From: DATDIC01 sp963764525
Lineage (GTDB): Bacteria > Pseudomonadota > Alphaproteobacteria > Acetobacterales > Acetobacteraceae
DNA: 64,000 nucleotides
Assembly (NCBI GenBank): GCA_963764525.1
Contig: CAVXTC010000026.1
Location: 97,263 to 161,262 of the forward strand
Direction of reading: 5' to 3'
In this document: positions 30,483-39,103 of the stretch, in pieces
Layout of the letters: the number at the start of each line of letters is the position of its first letter
Numbering within the stretch: the stretch's first letter is position 1
Notes under the pieces: generated by a model
Told to the model about the DNA's origin: nothing
The model's input: only the letters and a program-made list of their open reading frames with translations
The model's database searches: none
Made by a program: the position numbers and the translations under genes

Positions 30483-30886
30483 CGGTCTGGCTTTCGCGGG
30501 AACTGATCCTGGCGGTGCACGACGAGCAGCTTGCCGAACATGGCGGCGCTATCGGTGTGCGCGACGAAGGACTGCTGGAAAGCGCGCTGGCGCGTCCGCT
30601 CAACCGATCCGGCTACAGCGATCCCGATACCGCCGAGCTTGCTGCCGTTTACGCGCTCGGGCTGATCCAGAATCACCCGTTCGTCGATGGGAACAAGCGG
30701 ACCGCCTACGTGGCGCTTGAATTGTTCCTCCGGTTGAACGGCATTCGCTTCCCGGTCAGCGACGCCGATGCGGTAATCATGACTTTACGGCTGGCGGCGG
30801 GAGACGTCGATGAGCCGGAGTTCGTTGCCTGGGTTCGATCGAACGTCGGTCGAGTGATCGAGAAGGAGTGTGCAAATGCCGGATGA
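30479..30886 (+). CDS. doc: Doc-type death-on-curing toxin (Fic fold)
   Basis: A 135-residue protein starting at GTG 30479. The Fic/Doc motif is HPFVDGNKRTAYVALELFL, and the N-terminal part has GIRDEGLLESALARP-type sequence (GVRDEGLLESALARP), diagnostic of Doc. Doc toxins phosphorylate EF-Tu and stop translation. It is intact, so the module is probably active. Its 3' end overlaps the next gene by 11 bases, perhaps by chance of insertion. Confidence 0.9.
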   Translation: MTVWLSRELILAVHDEQLAEHGGAIGVRDEGLLESALARPLNRSGYSDPDTAELAAVYALGLIQNHPFVDGNKRTAYVALELFLRLNGIRFPVSDADAVIMTLRLAAGDVDEPEFVAWVRSNVGRVIEKECANAG

Positions 30887-31578
30887 CCACGCCCTCATCG
30901 AAGCGCTGCACGACGTCTCGTCGGCAACCATCACCACGATCCTGCTGAAGCATGGGCTTCGCAATGTCTGGATGCGCGGCACCCGACCGATCCGGCCGGA
31001 CCAGCCGCGCATTGTCGGCCGCGCTTTCACCATGCGTTTCATTCCGGCGAGGGAAGACCTGGCCACGCCCGAACTCCTGGTCCTCGCCCCGTTCCACTCG
31101 CGCCGCGATCGAGGACATGCCGGCGGGTTGCATCGCCGTGGTCGATGCGATGGGCGTCACCGATGCCGGGATATTCGGCGACATCTTGTGCGCGCGCATG
31201 GCCAAACGCGGGGTCGTGGCGCTGGTGACCGACGGTGTGGTGCGCGACCTGGCTGGCGTGCTCGGCACCGGGCTACCGGTCTGGTGCCAGGGTGCGGCCG
31301 CCCCGCCCTCGGTCGCCGGGCTTACTTTCGTCAACTGGCAGGAGCCGATTGCCTGCGGAGGGGTCGCTGTGTTCCCTGACGATTTCGTTCTGGTCGATAC
31401 CGACGGCGCGGTGCTGATCCCCGCCGCCCTGGCCGAGCAGGTTGCCGCTGCCGGCCCCGAACAGGAACGGCTCGAGGCCTGGATTATGGATCAGGTGGAG
31501 AACGGCGAGAAACTGCCCGGCCTCTATCCCCCAAACGCGGAGAACAAGGCGCGATACGAGATGGCGAAGCGCCGCTGA
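30876..31578 (+). CDS. RraA-like aldolase/regulator family protein 1, frameshifted
   Basis: About 233 residues. It begins MPDDHALIEALHDVSSATITTILLKHG, with RGTRPIRPDQPRIVGRAFT. The frame shifts +1 near 31105 (LAPFHSR to AAIEDMPAGCIAVVDAMG). The core has GIFGDILCARMAKRGVVALVTDGVVRDLAGV, including the Arg-Asp pair used by HMG/CHA aldolases of this fold. The family includes RraA regulators, 4-hydroxy-4-methyl-2-oxoglutarate aldolases and oxaloacetate decarboxylases. The retained RD favours an enzyme. ATG 30876 follows GGAG. Confidence 0.82.
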
Positions 31579-31584
31579 CGAGCT

Positions 31585-32754
31585 TCACCACGCGGCATCA
31601 AGAAGCTGCCGCACCACCGCCGGGCCGTCGATTTTTCGCGGGTTGGTGTGTACCCACCGGTCGTGCATCGATTCCCGCGCGATCGTGTCGAGCTGTTCCT
31701 TCTTTACGCCGACATCGCGCAACCGTCCCGGCAGCCCAAGCTGCGACACCAGGTCCGCCACCGTGTCGCCGGCCGGCGCACCGGGCCGCGCAAGCGCCTC
31801 GCTGACCCACGCCTGACGTTCATCGTTCACCGCCGCATTGAAGCGCAGCACGTGCGGCAGCATTACACAGGATGTGTACCCGTGCGGCACGCCGGCGGTC
31901 CCGCCGAGCACATGGCCGATCCCGTGGCTCGCGCCTTTCGGCACGCCGTTTTGCGACCCGACGATCGATAGCCAGGCGCCAATCTGGCAGTCGAGCCGGG
32001 CCGGGGCATCGGCGGGATTGCGCTTCACGGCCGGCAAGCCGCGCGCCAGCAGCCGTAGCGCATGCAACGACGTTGCATCGGAAAATGGCTGCGGGCCGAT
32101 CGAGCAGATGTCCTCGACGGCATGATCGACGGCGCGGATGCCAGTGGACAGGAACAGCCATTGCGGCGTGTGCCGGGTGATTGCCGGATCCAGGATCACG
32201 ACAACCGGCACTATCAGCGGATGCCCATAGCTGTCCTTCACCTCCCGCTCGGTATCGGTGCAGCCGGCGAAGGCGGTGAACTCACCGGCGGACAGCGTGG
32301 TTGGGACGGCGATGGATCGAACCGCCGGCGCCCGGGCGGGTGGCCGCCGCGTGCTGCCATCTGCCTCAGTCCGCGCCCGCAACGCGTCGAGCTGGGCGGG
32401 ATCGGTGACATCATTGCCGAGGCACAGCCCGACCATTTTCGCCGCATCGGTCACCGAGCCGCCGCCAATCGTCACCAGCAGGTCCGCCTTGACCGCGCGC
32501 GCTGCGTTGGAGGCGGTCACCACATCGGTGCGCGGCGTGTGGGCGCCGATCCGGGACCACACGCCGGCCAGTCGATTGCCGAGCGCCGCGCGAAGTAGAT
32601 CGAGCGTGTCCGTCTCCCGGGCCAGCGTGCCGCTCGCCAGCACAAACACCGCGCTCGCATCGAGCCGTTCAACTTCCCCGGTCAGCGACTCCGCGAACGC
32701 CGCGCCATAGATGACGCGATCCATATTGGGAAACCGATGGACGCCCGGATGCAT
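31585..32754 (-). CDS. Iron-containing alcohol dehydrogenase (maleylacetate-reductase-like)
   Basis: An intact protein of about 389 residues. Nucleotide-binding part: VFVLASGTLARETDTLDLLRAAL, TIGGGSVTDAAKM, AVPTTLSAGEFTAFAG. Metal-binding region: RAVDHAVEDICS, and GASHGIGHVLGGTAGVPHGYTSCVMLPHV. Overall it looks like group III Fe-ADHs close to maleylacetate reductase, so a role in ring-cleavage product reduction is possible. ATG 32754 (MHPGVHRFPNMDRVIYG) is preferred to 32775. It is convergent with the RraA-like gene and upstream of a dehydrogenase-like gene on the same strand. Confidence 0.88.
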   Translation of the reverse strand: MHPGVHRFPNMDRVIYGAAFAESLTGEVERLDASAVFVLASGTLARETDTLDLLRAALGNRLAGVWSRIGAHTPRTDVVTASNAARAVKADLLVTIGGGSVTDAAKMVGLCLGNDVTDPAQLDALRARTEADGSTRRPPARAPAVRSIAVPTTLSAGEFTAFAGCTDTEREVKDSYGHPLIVPVVVILDPAITRHTPQWLFLSTGIRAVDHAVEDICSIGPQPFSDATSLHALRLLARGLPAVKRNPADAPARLDCQIGAWLSIVGSQNGVPKGASHGIGHVLGGTAGVPHGYTSCVMLPHVLRFNAAVNDERQAWVSEALARPGAPAGDTVADLVSQLGLPGRLRDVGVKKEQLDTIARESMHDRWVHTNPRKIDGPAVVRQLLDAAW

Positions 32755-32775
32755 GATTGCCTCCTGTCGAGACAT

Positions 32776-33609
32776 TCAGCCGCAGAATGCCGAAAGCCTG
32801 TCGGTCTCCTGGTGCTCACCAGCGTGGTCCTCGGCGATCCGTTCGTAAAAGCGTGCCGCGGCGTCGAACGATTGCCGAGCCGCCGGGTCGTTCTCCACGA
32901 AACCGGCGATTTCCTCCATCTCGGCAACCCAGCGATACGCCTTCGAGTACATGTTCGGCGTCTGGCGGGTCAGCCACGCCAGAAGCTGCGGCTGACTCGC
33001 TTCCAGTTCGCGCCGCAGATATTCGGCGGTGCCGCCCCGCGTTGCGGCCAGCATCATCATCGCCCCGAGCGCGGTGAAGCCCTTGGTGATCCCGGCGTAC
33101 GACATCTTCATCGCCGAGGCGACGCCGACCGCGCCCGCCAGCACCGGCATTTCCAGCCCGTACTGCTCCAGCGCCGCCACCCGCGAAGCTTCCGGGCCGG
33201 ACAAATAGATTTTCGTGCGGGTGCCGGTGCGTGGCGGCCCGCCAATGATTCCGCCATCCACGAACGGGCACTCCGCCGCGGTGATCACCGCCGCAATACG
33301 CCGGACCGTCTCGGGGCTGACGGCGTTGCAATCGACATAGACCGGACGACGCGGTGCCCGGGCCATCACCGGGGCCAGTCGCTCGGCCAGGGCCAGCGCA
33401 TCGCCAGGCGGGAGGATCGACAGGATGATGTCGGCGGCAACCACCTGTTCGTCGGTGACCGCGAGCATCCCGGCCGATTTGGCGCGTGCCGCGGTGGCTT
33501 CGCTGCGGCCGGTCAGCGAGGTGCGGACCTCGATCCCGTTCTCGGTCAGCCGCCGGGCGATTGCGCTGCCCATGGCGCCCGGGGAAATCACCGCGACGAT
33601 CGGCTTCAT
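32776..33609 (-). CDS. 6-phosphogluconate-dehydrogenase-like NAD(P)-binding protein (DUF1932 type)
   Basis: An intact protein of about 277 residues. N-terminal Rossmann fold VAVISPGAMGSAIARRLTENG, then VDCNAVSPETVRRIA, FVDGGIIGGPP and SAMKMSYAGITKGFTALG, the pattern of the beta-hydroxyacid dehydrogenase superfamily with a DUF1932 C-terminal domain. The reaction is unknown. ATG 33609 (MKPIVAVISPG) chosen. It follows the DMT transporter gene on the same strand and is 21 bases upstream of the Fe-ADH, probably one transcription unit. Confidence 0.85.
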   Translation of the reverse strand: MKPIVAVISPGAMGSAIARRLTENGIEVRTSLTGRSEATAARAKSAGMLAVTDEQVVAADIILSILPPGDALALAERLAPVMARAPRRPVYVDCNAVSPETVRRIAAVITAAECPFVDGGIIGGPPRTGTRTKIYLSGPEASRVAALEQYGLEMPVLAGAVGVASAMKMSYAGITKGFTALGAMMMLAATRGGTAEYLRRELEASQPQLLAWLTRQTPNMYSKAYRWVAEMEEIAGFVENDPAARQSFDAAARFYERIAEDHAGEHQETDRLSAFCG

Positions 33610-33646
33610 GGCTGGCTCCTTCGATGCCTGCCGAAAGCCTCGGGGA

Positions 33647-34570
33647 TCATCGGGCGGAAAGCAATCGCCCGGCCCGCCGTTCGGCAACGAACAGCATGGC
33701 GCCGGCCACCAGTATCAGCCCCGCCCCGGCGAAGGTTGCTGGCCGGGGGATGCTGCCCCAGATCACGTAGCCCAGCAGGAACGCCCAGATCAGCGCCGAA
33801 TACTCGACGGTGGCCATGACCGAGGCCGGGGCGTGCCGCGCCGCCTCGAACAGGAAGAATTGGGCGATCCCGCCGAACAGCCCGACCACGCCCAGCAACG
33901 CGAATTGTCCAAGCGTGGGGGTGCGCCAGCCAAATGCACAGGCCGCGCCGGTTCCGACCACGAAGATCAGGCTGATGAAGAAAATCTGCAGCAGCGAGCT
34001 CTCCCGCCGGGCGATCTGGCGCATCAGGATTACGCCATAGGCCCATTGGGCGGCAGCGAGCAGCACCAGCACGGTCGGCACCGAGAGCGGCACGCCCCAC
34101 GGGTTGGTCACCACCAGCACGCCGGCAAAACCGACCCATATCGTCAGCCAGCGCGACCGTGTCACCCGCTCCCCCAACAGGGGCGTCGCCATCACCGTGA
34201 CCATCAGCGGCGCGGCGAAGTAGAGGCTCCAAAGTTGCGCGAACGGCAATGCGCGCGCCGCGGAATAAAAGCAGAGCCACGCGCTGAGTGTGATCATGCC
34301 GCGGAACGCGAGCGGCGCTTTCATCGGCGTGGCGACCGCGCGTTCCAGCAATCGGCGCCGGCCGATCGCGATGCAGGCCACGGTAATTGCAAGGCTGCGA
34401 AAGAACAGGACTTCCCACGCCGGCAGGCTGGCGACCAGCCACTTGATGGTCGCGTCGTGGACCGAGAACAGCGCATAGGCCAGCAACCCAAGGCCAATGC
34501 CGAGCACGCGGGATTCCCTGCCCTCCGGCACGTTGAGGGTTAAATGGCCGAGGGAAGGGAACCGAAACAT
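33647..34570 (-). CDS. DMT-superfamily (EamA) permease
   Basis: About 307 residues with ten predicted membrane helices in two EamA repeats: LGLLAYALFSVHDATIKWLV ... WSLYFAAPLMVTVMATPLLGERVT, then VLLAAAQWAYGVILMRQI ... YSALIWAFLLGYVIWGSIPRP, each ending with the typical GE/P-rich loop. Substrate unknown; it heads the same-strand unit DMT, dehydrogenase-like protein, Fe-ADH, so it may carry their substrate or product. Start ATG 34570 (MFRFPSLGH) is a choice among several close ATGs. Confidence 0.85.
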   Translation of the reverse strand: MFRFPSLGHLTLNVPEGRESRVLGIGLGLLAYALFSVHDATIKWLVASLPAWEVLFFRSLAITVACIAIGRRRLLERAVATPMKAPLAFRGMITLSAWLCFYSAARALPFAQLWSLYFAAPLMVTVMATPLLGERVTRSRWLTIWVGFAGVLVVTNPWGVPLSVPTVLVLLAAAQWAYGVILMRQIARRESSLLQIFFISLIFVVGTGAACAFGWRTPTLGQFALLGVVGLFGGIAQFFLFEAARHAPASVMATVEYSALIWAFLLGYVIWGSIPRPATFAGAGLILVAGAMLFVAERRAGRLLSAR

Positions 34571-34690
34571 TGAGATGGGCATCGACGACCTGTACGGCAT
34601 CGTCGTCCCTGCCGCGATCCCCGAAGCGGACTTCCTTCCACCGCTCAGACCGGGGAACGCCGAGCCGGCGTGCCCCGGTCGTCCCGGCTA

Positions 34691-35389
34691 TCAGGCTGAC
34701 CTGCAGCGCCGAGCGAAGCCAAGGCCGATCAGTCCCATCCCGAGTACCGCCATTCCTGCGGGTTCGGGCACGCGAGTGGAGTTGAAGGCCACATTGTCGA
34801 ACTCGAACGCATACTGGGAACTGCGGGCAACTACCTTGTCGAATGCCTGTGTCGAGTTGATGTTGACGTAGTAGGTTCCGTTCACGCCCTGATCGCCGTT
34901 CGCGCCGGCGGTCACCTCGGAGCCGGTGATGCTGCCGACCAGTGTCGCGCCATCATACAGGTCGAGCGTGTTGTAGCCGTCCACCGATCCCCACAGCAGT
35001 CCGAGGTATTTCTCATGTTCCGGCAGGCTCAGCGTGACGCTTCCGAGGCCGGTCGCCAGGTAGGTCGTGGCATCCGGGCCATTGGTCGGATCTCCGAACG
35101 GCATCCCATTGTTGTTGGACAGAAAGGGGGCGGCATACCGGTCGCTAACCGAGCCTTGTACCGCCTGGCCATCGGCTGTGAACGTCACGCCGATGCCGTC
35201 GCTGGTGCCGCCGGCGGACCCGAGCGACAAGGCGTCGAAATTGACGTAGCTGACCCCTGTCGGAGCACCGCCCACAGTCGCGTTGATGGTTGTCGTTGCA
35301 CGGGCACTGCCGGCGACGAGCGCAAATCCGATGGCGCAGGTCGCCAGAGCGGCAATGACGGATCGAGACATTTTTAACGCCTTCTTCAT
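34691..35389 (-). CDS. PEP-CTERM sorting-domain exported protein
   Basis: About 232 residues: a signal peptide (SVIAALATCAIGFALVAGSARA), a beta-rich body with NPF/PFGDPTNGPDATTYL and DGYNTLDLYDGATLVGSITG, and a C-terminal VPEPAGMAVLGMGLIGLGFARR tail read as Pro-Glu-Pro motif, hydrophobic helix and Arg cluster. The tail is recognised by exosortase/XrtA-type systems and is typical of polysaccharide-producing bacteria. The function of the body is unknown. Start at ATG 35389 (MKKALKMSRSV); ATG 35371 with AGAAGG upstream is an equal alternative. Upstream DNA at 35403-35470 is unusually AT-rich. Confidence 0.85.
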   Translation of the reverse strand: MKKALKMSRSVIAALATCAIGFALVAGSARATTTINATVGGAPTGVSYVNFDALSLGSAGGTSDGIGVTFTADGQAVQGSVSDRYAAPFLSNNNGMPFGDPTNGPDATTYLATGLGSVTLSLPEHEKYLGLLWGSVDGYNTLDLYDGATLVGSITGSEVTAGANGDQGVNGTYYVNINSTQAFDKVVARSSQYAFEFDNVAFNSTRVPEPAGMAVLGMGLIGLGFARRCRSA

Positions 35390-35508
35390 TGTGTGTGTCC
35401 GACCGTTAATTCCCTCCCCGCCAAAAGACAATCTAAAAAATAGGAAAAATTGAATATAATTACACCGGTATGTCGCCAACACGCGGTTGCAGGTGTCCCA
35501 AAGGGGTC

Positions 35509-35615
35509 AGCGCCGGACCCGTGTACAGTAATTGCCCCCGGCGCCTGAGCCCACGGGGGGCTCTCGCGGTCGATTGCCGGACCCGCTTCGCTCCGATAGG
35601 GTCCGGCGCTCTTTT
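35509..35615 (+). promoter_or_regulatory. Structured leader with two mutually exclusive hairpins before the aminotransferase genes
   Basis: Segment A (35509-35520, AGCGCCGGACCC) is a perfect 12-base complement of segment C (35599-35610, GGGTCCGGCGCT). Segment B (35576-35584, GCCGGACCC) can also pair with C over nine bases, and then C is followed by CTCTTTT. So A:C and B:C exclude each other, the layout of an attenuator in which B:C is the terminator-like form. Between them GCCCCC (35534 region) can pair with GGGGGC (35555 region). It ends 18 bases before the ATG. No known riboswitch class is recognised. Confidence 0.45.
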
Positions 35616-35632
35616 GCACCGAGTGACCCGCC

Positions 35633-36835
35633 ATGCACCTCACTGCCGACCGCCTCGATCGGATCAGCCCCAGCCTGACCATCGCGATCTCCACGAAGGC
35701 CCGCCAGCTTCAGGCGGCCGGGCGGGACGTGATCAGCCTGTCCGCCGGGGAACCCGACTTCGACACGCCGCGCAACATCAAGGACGCGGCCATCCGCGCT
35801 ATCGAGGCCGGAGAAACCAAATACACCGATGTCGCCGGTACCCCGGCACTGCGCCGCGCGATCACCGAGAAGTTCCGCCGCAACTCCGGCATCGACTACA
35901 AACCGGAGGAGATCATCGTCTCCACTGGCGGCAAGCAGGTGATCTTCAACGCCATGCTCGCCACCCTGAATGCCGGCGATGAAGCCATCATCCCCAGCCC
36001 GTGCTGGGTCAGCTATCCCGATATCGTGGCACTGGCGGATGGCAAGCCGGTATTGGTGCCATGCGGCCAGAACCACGGCTTCAAGCTGCGCGCCGAGGAT
36101 CTGGAAGCGGCGATCACGCCGCGCACCAAGTGGTTCATGCTGAACAACCCCTGCAACCCGACCGGCGCGGCCTACAGTGCCGCCGAACTACGGCCGATCT
36201 GCGACGTGCTGCTGCGTCACCCCGAGGTCTGGGTGTTCACCGACGACATCTACGAAAAACTCGCCTATGATGGGTTCCGCCCGGCCACCGTCCTGGAGGT
36301 GGAACCGCGCCTGCGTGACCGCACGGTTACCATGAACGGCTGCTCCAAATCCTATGCGATGACGGGCTGGCGGATCGGCTTTGCCGGCGCGCCGGTTGCA
36401 TTGATCAAGGCGATGGACAAGTTGCAGAGTCAATCGACCTCGAACCCGTCCTCGATCAGCCAGGCCGCGGCGATTGAGGCGCTGATCGGTCCGCAGGACT
36501 CGATCCACGCGATGCGCGACGTCTATCAGGAACGACGCAACCTGGTCGTCGATATGCTGAACACCGCGCCGGGGATCACCTGCCACAAGCCCGAAGGTGC
36601 CTTCTATGTGTTTCCGGCGATTCACGGCTGCATCGGCAAGACCTCGCGCGGCGGCGCCCGCATCGACGATGATGAGTCGTTCGTGACAGCGCTGCTGGAA
36701 GAAGACAACGTCGCGGCGGTACACGGCGCGGCATTCTGCTACCCTGGCCATTTCCGCATCAGCTACGCCACCGACACCGAAAGCCTGCGCGAAGCCTGCC
36801 GGCGCATCCAGCATTTCTGCCAGGGCCTGACCTGA
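35633..36835 (+). CDS. Class I/II pyridoxal-phosphate aminotransferase, aspartate aminotransferase type, copy 1
   Basis: An intact 400-residue PLP enzyme: SLSAGEPDFDTPRNIK, TKYTDVAGTPALRRAI, STGGKQVIFNAMLATL, NNPCNPTGAAYS, FTDDIYEKLAYDGF, the Schiff-base Lys in NGCSKSYAMTGWRIGF and the carboxylate-binding Arg in HFRISYATD. It is closest in pattern to the alphaproteobacterial AatA subgroup acting on aspartate (and sometimes prephenate). A weak ribosome-binding site follows a structured leader. It overlaps the next gene, a paralogue, as TGATG. Confidence 0.92.
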   Translation: MHLTADRLDRISPSLTIAISTKARQLQAAGRDVISLSAGEPDFDTPRNIKDAAIRAIEAGETKYTDVAGTPALRRAITEKFRRNSGIDYKPEEIIVSTGGKQVIFNAMLATLNAGDEAIIPSPCWVSYPDIVALADGKPVLVPCGQNHGFKLRAEDLEAAITPRTKWFMLNNPCNPTGAAYSAAELRPICDVLLRHPEVWVFTDDIYEKLAYDGFRPATVLEVEPRLRDRTVTMNGCSKSYAMTGWRIGFAGAPVALIKAMDKLQSQSTSNPSSISQAAAIEALIGPQDSIHAMRDVYQERRNLVVDMLNTAPGITCHKPEGAFYVFPAIHGCIGKTSRGGARIDDDESFVTALLEEDNVAAVHGAAFCYPGHFRISYATDTESLREACRRIQHFCQGLT

Positions 36836-38037
36836 TGCCGGCGCTGGCGTCCCGGCTGGACCGGGTCAAGGTTTCGGCCAGCGTGGCGATGACCATCCGC
36901 GCCCGCGAGCTGCGCGCCAAGGGGGTCGATGTCGTCCAGCTCACGATCGGGGAGCCGGATTTTGCGAGTCCGTCCCTGGCGATCGAGGCGGGCTACCAGG
37001 CGGCGCGGCGCGGCGAGACGAAATATCCGCCGCAGGACGGCACCCGAGCGCTGAAAGAGGCGATCCAGCGCAAGTTCCGGCGCGACAACCGGCTTGATTT
37101 CGCTTATGACGAAATCTCGGTGTCCAATGGTGGCAAGCAGTGCATATTCAACGCGCTGGCCGCGACGGTGGACCAGGGTGACGAGGTGGTGATCCCGGTC
37201 CCCTCCTGGAACGCCTACACGCTTATGACGCGATTCCTGGGCGGCGAACCGGTGCTGGTTCCAGGGCCGCAGAACAACGGCTTCAAGCCGCGGCCCGAGG
37301 ACATCGACGCAGCGATCACCGCCCGCACGAAGTTCCTCGTGCTGAACAATCCGAACAACCCAACCGGCGCGTCCTGTTCGCGCGACGAGCTGCGGGCGAT
37401 CGCTGATGTCATGACCAGGCATCCACATGTCTGGATCTTGTCGGACGACATGTACGAGCACTTGGTCTATGACGGATTCCGCCACGCCACCATCGCGGAG
37501 GTTGCGCCCGAGCTGCGCGACCGGACGTTGACGGTCACCGGCGTGTCCAAGACCTACGCGATGACCGGATGGCGCATCGGCTTTGCAGGAGGGCCAAAGC
37601 CGCTGATCCGGGCGATGGTGAACATGCAGGGCCAGGTGACGGCCGGCGTTTCCACTGTTGGCCAGGCCGCGGCGGCGGCGGCCCTGGATGGCCCGCAGGA
37701 AAGCGTGGCTGAGATGGTCGCCGCATACCAGCGCCGGCGCGACATGGCGGTGGAGATGATCAACGCCTGCCGCGGTATGGTCTGCCACAAACCGGAAGGC
37801 GCGTTCTATCTGTTTCCCAACGTCGCCGGGTGCCTGGACAAGACCACGCCGGGCGGGCGGACGCTCGCCACCGATGAGGATTTCACCCTGGCGTTGCTGG
37901 AAGAAGCGCATGTCGGCGTTGTGCAGGGCGCGTCGTACGGCATGAGTCCCTATGTGCGGATCAGCACAGCCACGGACGATAAGACGCTCGCCGAAGGCTG
38001 CCGCCGCATTGCCGCGTTCTGCGCCGGGCTGCATTGA
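36835..38037 (+). CDS. Class I/II pyridoxal-phosphate aminotransferase, aspartate aminotransferase type, copy 2
   Basis: Exactly 400 residues like its neighbour, and alignable end to end: QLTIGEPDFASPSLAIE, TKYPPQDGTRALKEAI, SNGGKQCIFNALAATV, NNPNNPTGASCS, LSDDMYEHLVYDGF, the PLP Lys in TGVSKTYAMTGWRIGF and the Arg in YVRISTATD. Roughly half the residues differ from copy 1, so this is an old tandem duplication. Differences near the substrate pocket (NGCSKS against TGVSKT) suggest distinct substrates. It is intact and overlaps both neighbours. Confidence 0.92.
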   Translation: MPALASRLDRVKVSASVAMTIRARELRAKGVDVVQLTIGEPDFASPSLAIEAGYQAARRGETKYPPQDGTRALKEAIQRKFRRDNRLDFAYDEISVSNGGKQCIFNALAATVDQGDEVVIPVPSWNAYTLMTRFLGGEPVLVPGPQNNGFKPRPEDIDAAITARTKFLVLNNPNNPTGASCSRDELRAIADVMTRHPHVWILSDDMYEHLVYDGFRHATIAEVAPELRDRTLTVTGVSKTYAMTGWRIGFAGGPKPLIRAMVNMQGQVTAGVSTVGQAAAAAALDGPQESVAEMVAAYQRRRDMAVEMINACRGMVCHKPEGAFYLFPNVAGCLDKTTPGGRTLATDEDFTLALLEEAHVGVVQGASYGMSPYVRISTATDDKTLAEGCRRIAAFCAGLH

Positions 38038-39035
38038 CCGAAGAGCCGGCGACCATCCGGCGCGGACGGGACGAAGACGCCGGTGGCATCATCGCCCTGA
38101 TCGGGGCGTGCTGGTCCGAATACCCCGGCATCGTCGTGGACGTGGACCGCGAGATGCCGGAACTGCGGGCGCTCGCATCCTATTACGCGGCGAAGGACGG
38201 CGCGCTTTGGGTTGCCGAGGCGGCAGGCGAGATCGTCGGCATGATCGCGGCGCTGCCGCACGAAGGCGGAAGCTGGGAGATCGCGCGGGTCTATGTGCTG
38301 CGGGATCAACGCGGCGGCGGCCTTGGCCATCGGCTGCTCGATGTGGCGGAGGCACATGGGTGCGCTGCCGGCGCAATGCGGCTGGAGTTGTGGAGCGACA
38401 CAAGGTTCGACCGCGCGCACCGGTTCTACGAGAAGCGCAGTTATGTGCGCGCCGGCCCGATCCGCGCGCTGGACGACCTCTCCAACTCGATCGAGTTCCG
38501 ATACGCGAAGCCGGTCCGCGGGATTGAACGGCTGGATGCCGCCGCCGCTGCATCCGCCGAACGGCAATTGGCGAAGCTGCTGGTCGCCTGTGTCGATGCG
38601 GGCGCGTCGGTGTCGTATCTGCCGCCGCTCGATCCCAGCGTGGCGCGTGCCTTCTGGCGGGGCGCCGCGACCGAGGTGGCGGCGGGGACGCGGGTCCTGC
38701 TGGCCGGCTGGACCGACCGGGTGCTGACGGGCGTGGTGATGCTGGATTTGGGGATGCCGCCGAACCAACCGCACCGGGCAGAGGTGCAGAAGCTGCTGGT
38801 GCATCCGGCGGCGCGCCGGCTCGGGCTTGGCCGAGCCTTGATGGTGCAGGCGGAGCAGGAGGCTCGCGCGGCTGGGCGAAGCTTGCTGACGCTCGATACA
38901 TGGGGCGGCGGGGTGGCCGACACGCTGTACCGGCAGTGTGGCTGGACCGAGGCCGGCCGCATACCCGGATTTGCGTTGACCGCCGAAGGGAAGCTGAGCG
39001 AGACGGTGATTTTCTACAAGAATCTCGGTTCGTGA
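38034..39035 (+). CDS. Tandem two-domain GNAT acetyltransferase
   Basis: 333 residues with two Gcn5-related domains. Domain 1 (about 6-155) has VYVLRDQRGGGLGHRLLDVAE and HRFYEKRSYVRAG; domain 2 (about 175-330) has KLLVHPAARRLGLGRALMVQAE and TLYRQCGWTEAGRIPGFA. Both acetyl-CoA loops (R-x-x-G-x-G) look complete. It starts at TTG 38034, overlapping the aminotransferase stop as TTGA, so it is the third gene of that operon and may acetylate an amino-acid-like product. Substrate unknown. Confidence 0.88.
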   Translation: MTEEPATIRRGRDEDAGGIIALIGACWSEYPGIVVDVDREMPELRALASYYAAKDGALWVAEAAGEIVGMIAALPHEGGSWEIARVYVLRDQRGGGLGHRLLDVAEAHGCAAGAMRLELWSDTRFDRAHRFYEKRSYVRAGPIRALDDLSNSIEFRYAKPVRGIERLDAAAAASAERQLAKLLVACVDAGASVSYLPPLDPSVARAFWRGAATEVAAGTRVLLAGWTDRVLTGVVMLDLGMPPNQPHRAEVQKLLVHPAARRLGLGRALMVQAEQEARAAGRSLLTLDTWGGGVADTLYRQCGWTEAGRIPGFALTAEGKLSETVIFYKNLGS

Positions 39036-39103
39036 ACTGAACGCGATCCGATTCGCGCTACGCTGTGTCATCCGTGCAACTGTCACGGCCATGAGGAGCC
39101 GCG

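Noticed and set aside
35509..35615. Known riboswitch (SAM-II, serC or similar)
   Set aside because: No conserved core of these classes could be recognised, only the exclusive pairing.
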